A DNA stretch of 64,000 nucleotides from contig DASUBU010000211.1 in NCBI GenBank assembly GCA_035763125.1, positions 1-64,000 of the forward strand, written 5' to 3'. Source of the DNA: SMAG-U1939 sp035763125. GTDB lineage: Bacteria; Chloroflexota; Ktedonobacteria; Ktedonobacterales; JADMIN01. Shown piece after piece: positions 1-8,845 of the stretch; position 1 is the stretch's first letter; every line of letters begins with the position of its first letter. The translations under genes were made by a program, and so were the position numbers. Under the pieces are notes generated by a model that searched no databases, was not told where the DNA came from, and saw nothing but the letters and a program-made list of their open reading frames with translations.

Positions 1-2624
1 AGTCGCGGGTCCACCGGCTCGCTCTCCAGCGCGAGGACGGCGAAGACCGGCTGGTGCACGCGCCACAGCGGCTCGTGGCGCACAAAGCGGTCGAGTGACT
101 CGACGCCGAGCGCGAACTCGCGCAGGGCAAGCGTGCGCTTCGTGCTGAGCCCGCGTTTGCGCAGGCGCTCCAGATGCTCCGGCGCGGTGTAGTCCGGGCC
201 GTAGATGATGCGCAGATACTCGCCGCCGCGGCACTTGACAGCCGGCTGCACCAGGCCGCGCGGCCCGCGCACGACGAACTCCAGCGGCTTGACGACCATC
301 CCTTCGCCGCCAGCCTCGGTCAGCTCCTCCCACCAGGCTACAGCCGCAGCACAGTCGTCAGGATCGAGCACCGAGACAGCGCGGTGGGCGGTGGCAAGGA
401 AGAGCGGATCGGCCGCGGCCAGCGGCGCCAGCTCGGCCATGTGCCAGAGGTGGTCGCGGTCGAAGTAGGTTGTGCCCTCGGTGGCGAGCAGATGGAACGG
501 CGCGACGCGGATGCCTTCCAGCCCCTCGGTCGGCCAGCAGTAGCGGCGATAGGCGGCGGCGTAGCGGGCGACATCGTCCTGGCGCTGGTGAAGGCGGTCG
601 AGCAGCGCCGCGACCTCCACCCCGCGCGCGGCAGCCGCTTCAATCGCCTCCACGGCGGCAGCGAGGGCGGCTGTGCCGGCTGCGGCGACGGGCGCATATT
701 GCGCACGCAGAAGGCCCTGGGCCTTGGCGCTCCATGGCAGCAGCTCGGCATCCAGGCAGATCCAATCGGTGCTGTAGCGCTCCCAGATGCCCGCGCGAGT
801 GAGGGCATCGGTCACGCGTGAGATGAAGGCGCTGTCGAGCGCATCGTCGTCGAAAAAGCGGCGGCCGGTGCGGGTGCAGCAGACGCCGGTTGGTCCGCCG
901 GCTGAGATGCCGAAGCGGCGCGCGGCCGTCTGTTCGTCGCGGCAGAGGACCAGCACGGCCCGGCTGCCCATGTGCTTCTCCTCGCAGACGACGCGCGGCA
1001 CGCCGTTCTGACGGTAGTAGGCGAAGGCCTCGGCAGGGTGCTCTAGCCGGCCCGGTTGTGAGGACGTCTCGCTGGGCGACATGGTCGGCGGCAGGTAGAC
1101 CAGCCAGCGCGGATCGAGCGCGAAGCGGCTCATCACTTCCAGCGCGGCGGCGGCGCGGTCGGCCTCCACGATCACGTTGCCCATCAGCCGCGTCTGCACC
1201 AGCTGCTTGCCCGAGACGTCTTCGATGCGCAGCAAGGTATCTGGACCGGCGCTCGTATCGAAGGCCGGCGCGGCGGCGAGCGGGCGGACCGGCTCGGCGT
1301 AGACTGCATGCGCAGGGACGCTCGCCAGCTCGCGCTCTGGCCAGCGCAAGGCTGTCAGGGTGCCGCCGAAGACACAGCCCGTATCAATGTTGATCGTGTT
1401 GTTGAGCCAGGTGGCCTCGGGGACCGGCGTGTGGCCGTAGACGACGGCGGCGCTGCCTCGATAGTCGGCGGCCCAGTTGGCGCGCACGGGCAGGCCGAAC
1501 TCGTCGGTCTCGCCGGTCGTCTCGCCGTAGAGCGCGAACTCGCGGACGCGGCCGGACGCCCGGCCCTGATAGGCCTGCTTCATGCCGGCATGCGCGACGA
1601 CGAGCGTCCCGCTATCGAGCACGTAATGCGAGGTCAGCTCATCCAGGAAGGCGCGGGTCTCGCGCGTCCAGGTCTCGCGCTCTTCAGCAGGGAGCGCTTC
1701 GAGCTGTGCGATCGTCTTGTCGAGGCCATGTGTGATCTGGACCTTGCGCCCGGCGAGATGACGGGCGAGCTTGACGTCGTGGTTGCCAGGGACGCAGAAT
1801 GCGGCGCCAGTGGCGACCATCCGACGGACCAGCGCGATGGTCTCGACGATGCGCGGGCCACGGTCTGCCATATCGCCGAGGAAGATCACACGGCGGTTGT
1901 CGGGATGGCGTGGGATGGCGTCTGCGTCGGGCTGATAGCCGAGGCGGTCCAGCAGCTCCAGCAGCTCGTAATAGCAGCCGTGGAGGTCGCCGATGATGTC
2001 GAAGGGGCCGTGATCGTCGCGGCGATCGCTGAAGAGCGGCGTCCGCTCCATGCGAACCGCGTCCACGTCGTCTGGCGAATCGAGAACGAAGACGTGCCGG
2101 AACCCTTCGCGCTGGAGTCCTCGCAGACCGCGACGGAGCGTGCTGACGTGGTTGCGGATGACGTGCGGCGGAAGCTGGCGGTCAGGGCGGCTGGCGTTGC
2201 GCTCGCGGCAGAGGCGCTCGTCGAGATTGAGGACGATGGCGACGGGCAGCACGTCGTGCTGGCGGGCAAGGTGAACCAGCCCCGCGCGATCCTGCGGCTT
2301 GACGTTGGTGGCGTCAACCACGGTGAGACGGCCAAGCGCGAGGCGCAGGCCGGCGATGTGATGCAGCGCGTCGAAAGCGGCGGTGGTGACGGTCTGATCG
2401 TTGGGGTCGTCGCCGACCACGGCGCGGTAGTAGTCGGAGTTGAGGATTTCAGTCGGCCGGAAGTGGCGCGCGGCGAAGGTGCTCTTGCCGGAGCCAGAGG
2501 CGCCGACGAGCACGACGAGGCTGAGCGCGGGGATCGTGATGACGCGCTCGCGTGGGGTTGGGCTCTTCGGCTCGGTCTCCGTGGAGACGGCCGCATTGTC
2601 ATTGTCAATGGACTCGTCGGACAT
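1..2624 (-). CDS. pnkp: Polynucleotide kinase-phosphatase of the Pnkp/Hen1 RNA repair system (3' end beyond window)
   Basis: Bacterial Pnkp heals and seals cleaved RNA through kinase, 2',3'-phosphatase and ligase-like adenylyltransferase modules. Reading the minus strand gives 874 codons with no stop, close to the usual length of about 870 residues, so only the last few residues are likely missing. Kinase: P-loop GASGSGKST at residues 41-49. Metallophosphatase: GDLHG (212-216), GDMADRG (250-256), GNHD (280-283), VAHAG (344-348) and GHT (397-399). Adenylyltransferase: EEKHMGSRA (548-556) with the nucleophilic lysine at 550, and EGMVVKP (774-780). The ATG at 2624 has no clear Shine-Dalgarno sequence. 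It lies 49 bases after the hen1 stop, which suggests co-transcription. The identification is firm; the exact C-terminus is not visible. Confidence 0.96.
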   Translation of the reverse strand, partial: MSDESIDNDNAAVSTETEPKSPTPRERVITIPALSLVVLVGASGSGKSTFAARHFRPTEILNSDYYRAVVGDDPNDQTVTTAAFDALHHIAGLRLALGRLTVVDATNVKPQDRAGLVHLARQHDVLPVAIVLNLDERLCRERNASRPDRQLPPHVIRNHVSTLRRGLRGLQREGFRHVFVLDSPDDVDAVRMERTPLFSDRRDDHGPFDIIGDLHGCYYELLELLDRLGYQPDADAIPRHPDNRRVIFLGDMADRGPRIVETIALVRRMVATGAAFCVPGNHDVKLARHLAGRKVQITHGLDKTIAQLEALPAEERETWTRETRAFLDELTSHYVLDSGTLVVAHAGMKQAYQGRASGRVREFALYGETTGETDEFGLPVRANWAADYRGSAAVVYGHTPVPEATWLNNTINIDTGCVFGGTLTALRWPERELASVPAHAVYAEPVRPLAAAPAFDTSAGPDTLLRIEDVSGKQLVQTRLMGNVIVEADRAAAALEVMSRFALDPRWLVYLPPTMSPSETSSQPGRLEHPAEAFAYYRQNGVPRVVCEEKHMGSRAVLVLCRDEQTAARRFGISAGGPTGVCCTRTGRRFFDDDALDSAFISRVTDALTRAGIWERYSTDWICLDAELLPWSAKAQGLLRAQYAPVAAAGTAALAAAVEAIEAAAARGVEVAALLDRLHQRQDDVARYAAAYRRYCWPTEGLEGIRVAPFHLLATEGTTYFDRDHLWHMAELAPLAAADPLFLATAHRAVSVLDPDDCAAAVAWWEELTEAGGEGMVVKPLEFVVRGPRGLVQPAVKCRGGEYLRIIYGPDYTAPEHLERLRKRGLSTKRTLALREFALGVESLDRFVRHEPLWRVHQPVFAVLALESEPVDPR

Positions 2625-2673
2625 AGGAGGCATTCTATCCTAGCTCAGCCGCGGCTGCCAAATCTGGATGGTG

Positions 2674-4077
2674 CTAAAGCCGGTCGAAGATGACGAGCTG
2701 GGAGGGGGCGCCGAGGTCGGGGTCGGTCGGGCCGAGGTCCTGGCGCGTGGCGCGGTAGCCATGGGCAGCGGCAACACGCTCGGCCCAGGCCGCGCACTCG
2801 GCGCGGGTCCACTCAAAGCGGTGGTCGCCATGACGCAGCCGCGTCTCGCCCACCGTCGCCCAATGGACGTTGTATTCGCGGTTGGGCGTGGTGACGACGA
2901 CGCGCCGTGGCCGGGCATGCGCAAAGACGACCCGCTCCAGCGCCTCCAGTCGCGGCGGATCGAGATGCTCGATCACCTCGACCAGTGCCGCGGCGTCGAA
3001 GCCCTCCAGTCGCGTGTCACGATAGAGCAGCGAGCCCTGGGCCAGCTCGAGACGCGCGCGCTGGGCCGGCGGCAGGGTGTCGTAGTGCAGGCGCCGGCGG
3101 GCGCGGGCCAGTGCCACCGACGAAACGTCCATGCCGAAGATGCGGGTGAGGCTGCGTTCGTTGAGCGCCAGCGCGAGCAGGCGCCCCTCGCCGCAGCCGA
3201 GGTCAACGAGCGAGTGCGCGCCAGCCTCGCGGACGGCCGCCAGCACAGCGGCAAGGCGCTGCTCGTGAAGCCCCTGCACAGGCTCGTCGGTCTCCTGCGG
3301 CTCTGCGCCCTCTGCGGACTGATCTTCCCCAGCTTCCTCTGCGAGCGCTGGATCGCTCTCGGCGAGACGGGCTAGCGCGGAGGCGACCAGCGGGCGCTTG
3401 TAGCGCAGATAGCGCCGCGCGATCAGCTCGCGCTCCGGGTGCGCGGCCAGCCAGTCGCCGCCGTGGGCGAGCAGCTTCTCCGTCTCTGCGGCGTCCACGA
3501 AGTAGTGCTTGCTGTTGTCGAGCACCGGCAGCAGCACGTAGAGGTGGCCGAGCACGCCGCGCACGGTCTGCTCGCCGGCCAGCGTGACGCCGTAGAGATT
3601 GGACTCGCCCCAGGCGGGGAATTGTGGATCGAGCGGCAAGCGCGTGGTGGTGACCGCGTAGCCGAGCGGCGCGAAGACGCGCTCGATCAGCTCGGCGCCG
3701 CCATCACACGACACCGCCGGCAGGCGGACCTGCCAGGCGTAGCGGCGGTCGAGCAGCTCAGGATGCTCCTTGGAGTGTCCGGCGAGGGCGCTGGCGAAGG
3801 CCGTGCGCAGCGCGACACTCACCAGGCTAGAGGCGACGTAGGGCCGGTTGTTGACGTATTGATCGAGCTGGGTGAGGGCAGCTGGGCCGCGCACGAGACC
3901 GATGGGGTCCACGTCTACGACCAGCGCGACGGTCACCCGATCGTCGTTGACCTCTGGATAGAACGCCCAGACGGTGCCGGCCGAGAACTCGCGCCGGAAG
4001 ACCGACGCAGGGTGCTTGCCGAGCAGGTAGCCGACCTCGGGCGCATTCGGCGCGGAGCAGGTGAGCGTGAGGAGCAT
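2674..4077 (-). CDS. hen1: Hen1 3'-terminal RNA ribose 2'-O-methyltransferase
   Basis: Partner of Pnkp: it methylates the 2'-OH at the 3' end of broken RNA before ligation so that the repaired RNA resists re-cleavage, and its N-terminal half activates the Pnkp ligase. The protein has 467 residues, the family's normal size. The N-terminal ligase-activating part covers about 1-235, followed by an acidic linker (240-266). The SAM-binding motif DLGCGEGRL is at 292-300 and the acidic motif GMD at 315-317. The metal-binding EVIEH motif (367-371) and the RHGDH histidines (416, 419) match bacterial Hen1. The start is set at the MLLTLTCSAP methionine; codons upstream of it in the same frame do not resemble the family. 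It is first in the pair with pnkp. Confidence 0.95.
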   Translation of the reverse strand: MLLTLTCSAPNAPEVGYLLGKHPASVFRREFSAGTVWAFYPEVNDDRVTVALVVDVDPIGLVRGPAALTQLDQYVNNRPYVASSLVSVALRTAFASALAGHSKEHPELLDRRYAWQVRLPAVSCDGGAELIERVFAPLGYAVTTTRLPLDPQFPAWGESNLYGVTLAGEQTVRGVLGHLYVLLPVLDNSKHYFVDAAETEKLLAHGGDWLAAHPERELIARRYLRYKRPLVASALARLAESDPALAEEAGEDQSAEGAEPQETDEPVQGLHEQRLAAVLAAVREAGAHSLVDLGCGEGRLLALALNERSLTRIFGMDVSSVALARARRRLHYDTLPPAQRARLELAQGSLLYRDTRLEGFDAAALVEVIEHLDPPRLEALERVVFAHARPRRVVVTTPNREYNVHWATVGETRLRHGDHRFEWTRAECAAWAERVAAAHGYRATRQDLGPTDPDLGAPSQLVIFDRL

Positions 4078-4162
4078 GGGGGGCCGCCAATCCAGGAAAG
4101 AAGCAAGGATGCCAGGGCAGTGTGCCACGGAAACGGCTGCGATGCAAGCGGCAGGCTGGTGA

Positions 4163-4870
4163 CTAACTGCGGGTAGCGTCTGCGGGCGCACGGACGGGAT
4201 GCGGCCAGGCGAAGAAGATGGCCAGCAGCACATTGAGGGCGAGGCTGGCGGGCACGCTGAGGAAGGCCAGCGCGGTGCAGAGCAGATAGAGCAGCGGGCC
4301 AAAGCGATACCGGCGTGTGATGGCCTGGATAGCGGCTGGATCGTGGTCCGCAGTGAGCAGACGTCCGCGATGCGACGCGTACCACCATAAGACATTGAAC
4401 GCGATCGCGAGCACAAAGTAGTTGCCGCTGTAGATGACGGCGGCGGTAGTCTCGTCGCGCGGATTCGTATAGTGTGGCAGCAGGCCGGTCGTGAAGGGCA
4501 CGAGTGTTACGAAGAGCAGCAGCAAGCCGTTGAGCAACAGGAAAAGGTGGTCAGTTCCGCGAATTACGCGGAACATGTTGTGGTGATTGACCCACATGAT
4601 GAGGATGAAGGCGAAGCTGATCACGTAGGCCACGTAATCACGCCAGCCGTCGAGCAGCTTCCCCGCCAGATCGCCACTGGCGGCCGGGACCTTCAAATTG
4701 AGCACCAACAGCGTGACGGCGATGGCAAAGACGCCGTCGCTGAAGGCCTCGACACGGCCGGTATCGCGCAGCAGGGGATGCGCCGTGCGCCCGCTCAGCC
4801 GCTTGCCGTCGCCGTCACGCTGGGCCGCGGCATCTGGTTCTGTTGCTGGCCGGTTCATTCGCCGGAACAT
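4163..4870 (-). CDS. TMEM175-family (DUF1211) potassium channel-like membrane protein
   Basis: The 235-residue integral membrane protein carries the family signature RVEAFSDGVFAIAVTLLVLNL at about 39-59 (first helix, with the conserved FSDG turn), then about six hydrophobic segments including VAYVISFAFILIMWVNHHN. Bacterial TMEM175 homologues form potassium-selective leak channels as multimers of six-helix subunits; function here is inferred from family. The ATG at 4870 is preceded by GGAGG. It lies upstream of hen1 on the same strand with an 85-base gap, so it may share a transcript with the repair operon, although no functional link is evident. Confidence 0.88.
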   Translation of the reverse strand: MFRRMNRPATEPDAAAQRDGDGKRLSGRTAHPLLRDTGRVEAFSDGVFAIAVTLLVLNLKVPAASGDLAGKLLDGWRDYVAYVISFAFILIMWVNHHNMFRVIRGTDHLFLLLNGLLLLFVTLVPFTTGLLPHYTNPRDETTAAVIYSGNYFVLAIAFNVLWWYASHRGRLLTADHDPAAIQAITRRYRFGPLLYLLCTALAFLSVPASLALNVLLAIFFAWPHPVRAPADATRS

Positions 4871-4885
4871 CGGTCCTCCGTCAGC

Positions 4886-5143
4886 TCACACCACCATCTC
4901 ATCCACATAGCACCAGCGCCAGTCTTCGCCCGGCTCGAACGACTGGATGATCGGGTGGCTGGTGGCGTGGAAGTGCTTGGTGGCGTGCTTGTTCTTCGAG
5001 TCGTCGCAGCAGCCGACGTGGCCGCACTCCAGGCAGAGGCGCAGATGCACCCACGTATCGCCAATCTTCAGACAATCCTCGCAGCCTTGCGCGCTCGGCG
5101 TCACGTCGCGGATCTGATCGAGATGGGTACACTGCTGAGCCAT
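4886..5143 (-). CDS. UBP-type zinc finger protein
   Basis: An 85-residue protein that is essentially one ZnF-UBP domain. Cysteine and histidine pairs are seen in CTHLDQI, GCEDC, LCLECGHVGCC and KHFHATSHPI. In eukaryotes this fold binds the ubiquitin C-terminus. Bacterial stand-alone versions are common in actinobacteria and Chloroflexota and have no settled role. Two starts are possible: GTG at 5149 and ATG at 5143. The AAGGAG sequence lies 8 bases from the ATG but only 2 from the GTG, so the ATG is chosen. It ends 15 bases before the TMEM175 gene starts, probably one transcript. Confidence 0.88.
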   Translation of the reverse strand: MAQQCTHLDQIRDVTPSAQGCEDCLKIGDTWVHLRLCLECGHVGCCDDSKNKHATKHFHATSHPIIQSFEPGEDWRWCYVDEMVV

Positions 5144-5339
5144 GGTCACCTCTCCTTGCGGCCTGAATGGAGCTGGACAGTCCTGACAGCCTCGCTGCCC
5201 TGCCAGAGTGTGGCACAGGCCGCGCGCATGTGTCGAGGCTCAGCGCGCCAATTCCGCCAGAAGCTGCCCGCATGTGCAGGTGATCCTGGACCTATGGCGA
5301 GGCGAACGGCGCCGCGATGCGAGTTGCCGCATGCTCACG

Positions 5340-6083
5340 CTACGGCAGCCGGTAGCCGCCATAGAGCGCGTGTCCCGCGCGCTCCCAGAAGACGTTGGCC
5401 GCGCCGCAGCCGGCCGCCGCGAGCCACTCCAGATGCTCGGGCAGCGTGGAGGGCATATCCATCGGGTCCGGGTAGTCGTACAGGTTCCAGTGATCGTCGA
5501 GGAACTGCTGGTAGGCCCGCGGCGACCCGGTAAGCGCGAGGGACTGGCGCTTCACCTCGGCATCCCACGCGCGCGCCATCATGCGCCGCTCCCACTCGCT
5601 GCGTGGAGCGACGAGGTCAGCGATGAGGATCGCGCCGCCCGGCTCCAGATGCGCGGCGAGGTTGCGGTAGAGCGCCTGTTTGCCGGCGCCATCCAGGTGG
5701 TGGACGACCAGCGAGCTGACGAAGCAGCGGACGTCGCTTCCAATCTCCGCCAGCCACGAGCTGTCCTCCAGCCGGAAGGGCCGCAGCTCGAAGCGCCCCG
5801 CAAAGGGCGCGAGCCGCTTCTGAGTCTCGCGCAGCATCTCTGCCGAGCCGTCCAGGCCGAGCACCCGCGCCGCCGGGAAGCGCTCCAGAATCGCCGCGCT
5901 GAGCCAGCCGCCGCCTACCCCCAGCTCGACCGCCAGGAAGGCCTCGGATGCCTCGGCGGGGATCAGATCGAGGATGGTTTCCTGTATCTCATCGCGCGAC
6001 GGCGTGTAGATGCGGCCCAGCTCGATGAAGTGCCGCGAGCTCTCTTCGCTCCAGGCGGGCTCTGTGCTGTCTGGTGACGGCAT
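5340..6083 (-). CDS. Class I SAM-dependent methyltransferase
   Basis: The 247-residue cytosolic protein has a Rossmann-type SAM fold: VELGVGGGWLS is motif I, LGLDGSAEML the acidic loop, and FVSSLVVHHLDGAGKQ plus GGAILIADLV are motifs IV-V, similar to UbiE/CmoA-like enzymes. The substrate cannot be named. The chosen ATG at 6083 follows GAGGAGG at 7-8 bases; an in-frame extension of 13 arginine-rich codons upstream lacks a ribosome site. It is monocistronic as far as can be seen. Confidence 0.85.
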   Translation of the reverse strand: MPSPDSTEPAWSEESSRHFIELGRIYTPSRDEIQETILDLIPAEASEAFLAVELGVGGGWLSAAILERFPAARVLGLDGSAEMLRETQKRLAPFAGRFELRPFRLEDSSWLAEIGSDVRCFVSSLVVHHLDGAGKQALYRNLAAHLEPGGAILIADLVAPRSEWERRMMARAWDAEVKRQSLALTGSPRAYQQFLDDHWNLYDYPDPMDMPSTLPEHLEWLAAAGCGAANVFWERAGHALYGGYRLP

Positions 6084-6169
6084 CCGCGTCCTCCTCGTTG
6101 GTCTTCGCGCTGTTCCGGCCACGTTCTACCACATGTACCCGCGAGGGAGGAGGCAGGAATCTGCGCGAA

Positions 6170-6844
6170 TTAGCCGGCGGCCACCGCGGCGAGAATCGCC
6201 TCGCGCAGCCTGGCGGCGTCGCCCTGGCGGACGAGCTTGCCAGTCGAGTCGAGGCCATGCTCGCGGACGATCGCGCGCAGCGTGCCCAGGCGCAGCTCGT
6301 CCAGCGCGGCGCGCAGGCCGTCGAGGCCGAGCCGATCGCGCAGCGCGAAGGGATCGGGGATGCCGGTGCCAAGCTCTGGTCCCGCGCCGGTGACGAGCCG
6401 CGGCGTGAAGGCGCGCGGGGCGCGCTTGGGCGCTTTGGGCGCGGCTGGCTCGGAGGTGCTGGTGTCGGCAGGCGTGTCAATGCGGTCGGGCCGTTCGGCG
6501 GGAGTATCCGGGCGTCCACCGAACGGCACGACGGATTCACCATCGCTGCTGGCGGAAACGGCCGAGGCGACGCGGCGGGCCAGCGCGGGGTCGCGCTCGA
6601 GCTCGGCGGCGACGGCGCGCAGTGTGCGGGCGAGCGTCTCCACGCTCATCGGCAGCGTTGTGTCCGCGCGCAATTCCGCACTCCCAGCCGGCGGCGTCTC
6701 ACTGGCGCGCGCATCCGATCGCGGCCGCTTTCCTCGCGACGCAGCGGCCTTGACCGCGCCTGCCTGCGATGACTGCTCGGCGCCAGTGGCGCCGGCCCTA
6801 CGCGCGGCGGCGCCGGTCGTATGGCTTCGGGTGCGCTGGGACAA
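6170..6844 (-). CDS. Hypothetical protein with C-terminal SAP-like helices, overlapping parA
   Basis: About 224 residues if the TTG at 6844 is the start. That start has GGGAGG 9 bases upstream and overlaps the 3' end of parA by 47 bases. An ATG at 6649 is the alternative and would give a 159-residue protein. The N-terminal half is low-complexity (Ala, Arg, Ser) and of doubtful authenticity. The part from MSVETLARTLRAVAAELE onward looks real, with two amphipathic helical stretches. The C-terminus (LRLGTLRAIVREHGLDSTGK and the following helix) resembles the helix-loop-helix of SAP or Rho-N DNA/RNA-binding domains. Position behind parA suggests a partition accessory or DNA-binding partner; this is inference, and I do not recognise a named family. 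Confidence 0.6.
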   Translation of the reverse strand: MSQRTRSHTTGAAARRAGATGAEQSSQAGAVKAAASRGKRPRSDARASETPPAGSAELRADTTLPMSVETLARTLRAVAAELERDPALARRVASAVSASSDGESVVPFGGRPDTPAERPDRIDTPADTSTSEPAAPKAPKRAPRAFTPRLVTGAGPELGTGIPDPFALRDRLGLDGLRAALDELRLGTLRAIVREHGLDSTGKLVRQGDAARLREAILAAVAAG

Positions 6845-7586
6845 GGCGTTTGACCTCCCGGGCGAGCTGCATGTAGGCTTGGCCGCCGCTGCTGTTGGGC
6901 GCGAAGCTGAGGATGCTCTCGTTCTCGCGATGGGCCTTCTCCAGGTCGAGATTCTTGGGGATACGCGTGTCGAGCAGCCGTCCCTCGAACTTCTTCTCCA
7001 GGATGCCCCAGGTGTCGTTGGCGGTGGTGGTGTTCTCGAAGAAGGTAGCGACCACACCGGCGATCTCGAGGTCATCCAGGTCGAGCTGGTAGCGCAGGTC
7101 CTCGATGGTCGCCTCCAGCTTGTCCATGCCGATCAGGCTGAACTCGGTGAGCGAGACTGGCACCAGCACGCGATGCGAGGCCGCCAGCGCGTTCTGTGTC
7201 AACACGCCGAGCGAGGGAGGCGTATCAAGGATGATATAGTCGAAATCCTGGCCGTTGAGCGCGCGGGCCAGCCGCCACTCGCGCCCTGGCCGTGAGGCCA
7301 GCTCGACGTCGGCGTTTTGCAGGCGCCCATCGGCGGGCACGATCCAGACGTTCTCCTCGTTGGTCTTCCAGACGACCGTTTCGAGGTTGCGCTCGCCACA
7401 CAGCACGTCGTAGAGCGAGGGGACGGGGTGGACACGGCCGGTGAGGGCGTAGGTGGCGTTGGCCTGGCCGTCCACATCCACCACCAGCACGCGATTACCC
7501 AGGCGCGCAAGCCCGGCGGCGAGATTGACGGCGGTGGTGGTCTTGCCGACGCCGCCCTTGTTATTCGCGATACAGATCGCGGTCAT
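6798..7586 (-). CDS. parA: ParA/Soj-family chromosome partitioning ATPase
   Basis: The 262-residue P-loop ATPase carries the deviant Walker A KGGVGKTT near residue 10, with both signature lysines. Walker A' is VLVVDVDGQANAT and Walker B is YIILDTPPSLG. The late segment VVATFFENTTTANDTWGILE and the RIPKNLDLEKAHRENESIL region match Soj/ParA proteins, which bind DNA non-specifically in the ATP-bound dimer and position cargo. The start ATG follows AGGAGG. No parB gene and no obvious parS palindrome are present in the window, so this is either an orphan ParA positioning something else, or it works with the downstream SAP-like protein. Confidence 0.92.
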   Translation of the reverse strand: MTAICIANNKGGVGKTTTAVNLAAGLARLGNRVLVVDVDGQANATYALTGRVHPVPSLYDVLCGERNLETVVWKTNEENVWIVPADGRLQNADVELASRPGREWRLARALNGQDFDYIILDTPPSLGVLTQNALAASHRVLVPVSLTEFSLIGMDKLEATIEDLRYQLDLDDLEIAGVVATFFENTTTANDTWGILEKKFEGRLLDTRIPKNLDLEKAHRENESILSFAPNSSGGQAYMQLAREVKRLVPAHPKPYDRRRRA

Positions 7587-7892
7587 CAGCGGACCTCCTG
7601 GCGCGGGGCGCTCTCCAGCTCGTCACGGCCGTTCACCGGCCGGCACAGGCCGCCGCTCTGCCCAGGGTGCGCCGAAAAAGCGAGGCGGCAACGGCCGTCA
7701 GCGTAGCATGGGATGGGCGCTGGCGTCAAAGCATGGGTGACGTTTTGGCGAGGCTAACGTCGGGTGATGGTGATGACGAGCAGGCGGCACACGAGAACGG
7801 CAAAGGAGGCTTGCGCCAGACCGGCGGACCTGCTACCCTGGACGCGGCTTCGCGTGCGTAGATCGGGCTGCGAGATTCCGAGGAGGCAGGCG
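7587..7892. other. Divergent intergenic region between parA and rhomboid gene
   Basis: About 306 bases without a convincing gene. It must hold the promoters of parA (minus) and the rhomboid protease (plus). No clear palindrome or consensus promoter was picked out by eye. Confidence 0.5.
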
Positions 7893-8669
7893 ATGGCCTT
7901 CGTTCCCATCAGCAGCGACCCCGCCAACCGGCGCTCGTTTCCCTTCGTCAACTACCTGCTGATCCTCGCCAATGTCGGCGTCTTCGTCTACGAGCTGGTC
8001 CAGGGGCCGGCGTTCACGAGCTGCCTCACGCGGGCCTACGCGCTGGTGCCCAACGACATCGTGCACAACACGACGCATGCCACAGGCTGCGCGATTCACG
8101 AGCCGGCGCCAGTCTACCTCACGCTGCTCACGGCGCTCTTTCTGCACGCGGGGCTGCTGCACATCGGCGGGAACATGCTCTTCCTGTGGGCGTTCGGCGG
8201 CAACGTCGAGGATGCGCTCGGCCACTTCTGGTATCTGATCTTCTACCTCTTCTGCGGGCTAGCTGCCTCGGCGGCGCAGATCATCTTCAGCCTCTACGCT
8301 GGCGAGGCAAACATCCTCAATTTGGGCGCGAGCGGCGCCATCGCAGGCGTGCTGGGCGCGTATCTGGTGTTCTTCCCCAGCTCGAAGATTCGCACCATCA
8401 TCTTCATCGGTATCTTCATCACCTTCGCACGGGTCTACGCCTTTATCCTGATCGTCGTCTTCATCCTGCTCCAACTGCTGGACGCCTACGTCGAGGTGGT
8501 GAACATCACCAACGGCCAAGTCAGCAGCGGAGGCGGCGTGGCGTTCTTCGCACACATCGGCGGCTTCGCCGTCGGACTGCTGATCGGCCTGCTGGTCAAG
8601 CTGTTCGGCGGACCGCGCAAGCGCGACGCGTCGGCCAGCTATCCGTACTGGCCGCGCTACGCCTCGTAG
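7893..8669 (+). CDS. Rhomboid-family intramembrane serine protease
   Basis: A 258-residue polytopic protein with about six membrane segments. Rhomboids cleave transmembrane substrates inside the bilayer with a Ser-His dyad. The LHAGLLHIGGNMLFLWAFG stretch (84-102) is the conserved HxxxHxxxN helix region. GASGAIAGVLGAY contains the nucleophilic Ser147, and AHIGGFAVG carries the catalytic His221. An insertion between helices 1 and 2 (about residues 40-75) contains extra cysteines. The ATG at 7893 is supported by AGGAGG at 7881-7886; in-frame codons upstream are not hydrophobic and lack a ribosome site. Confidence 0.93.
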   Translation: MAFVPISSDPANRRSFPFVNYLLILANVGVFVYELVQGPAFTSCLTRAYALVPNDIVHNTTHATGCAIHEPAPVYLTLLTALFLHAGLLHIGGNMLFLWAFGGNVEDALGHFWYLIFYLFCGLAASAAQIIFSLYAGEANILNLGASGAIAGVLGAYLVFFPSSKIRTIIFIGIFITFARVYAFILIVVFILLQLLDAYVEVVNITNGQVSSGGGVAFFAHIGGFAVGLLIGLLVKLFGGPRKRDASASYPYWPRYAS

Positions 8670-8845
8670 CAACCTGCTGAACTGGCTGGCTAAGAGAGAG
8701 ATTGCCAAGCCGGTCAACACTACCAGACGATAGCCCCACGGCATGTCCTGGACAGTCGCGCGCGCTGCGGGTATCGTTGGAATGTGATGCCAGGGCTGCG
8801 CGGCACTGCGGCCGGACGAATTGAGATCGAAGGGGAGGGGATCCC

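Noticed and set aside
1308..2693. A 461-codon open frame on the plus strand
   Set aside because: It is antisense to pnkp, whose motifs are unambiguous; GC-rich third positions keep the opposite strand open. The protein shows no domain pattern.
3439..4176. Plus-strand open frame of 245 codons
   Set aside because: Antisense to hen1 and without recognisable features.
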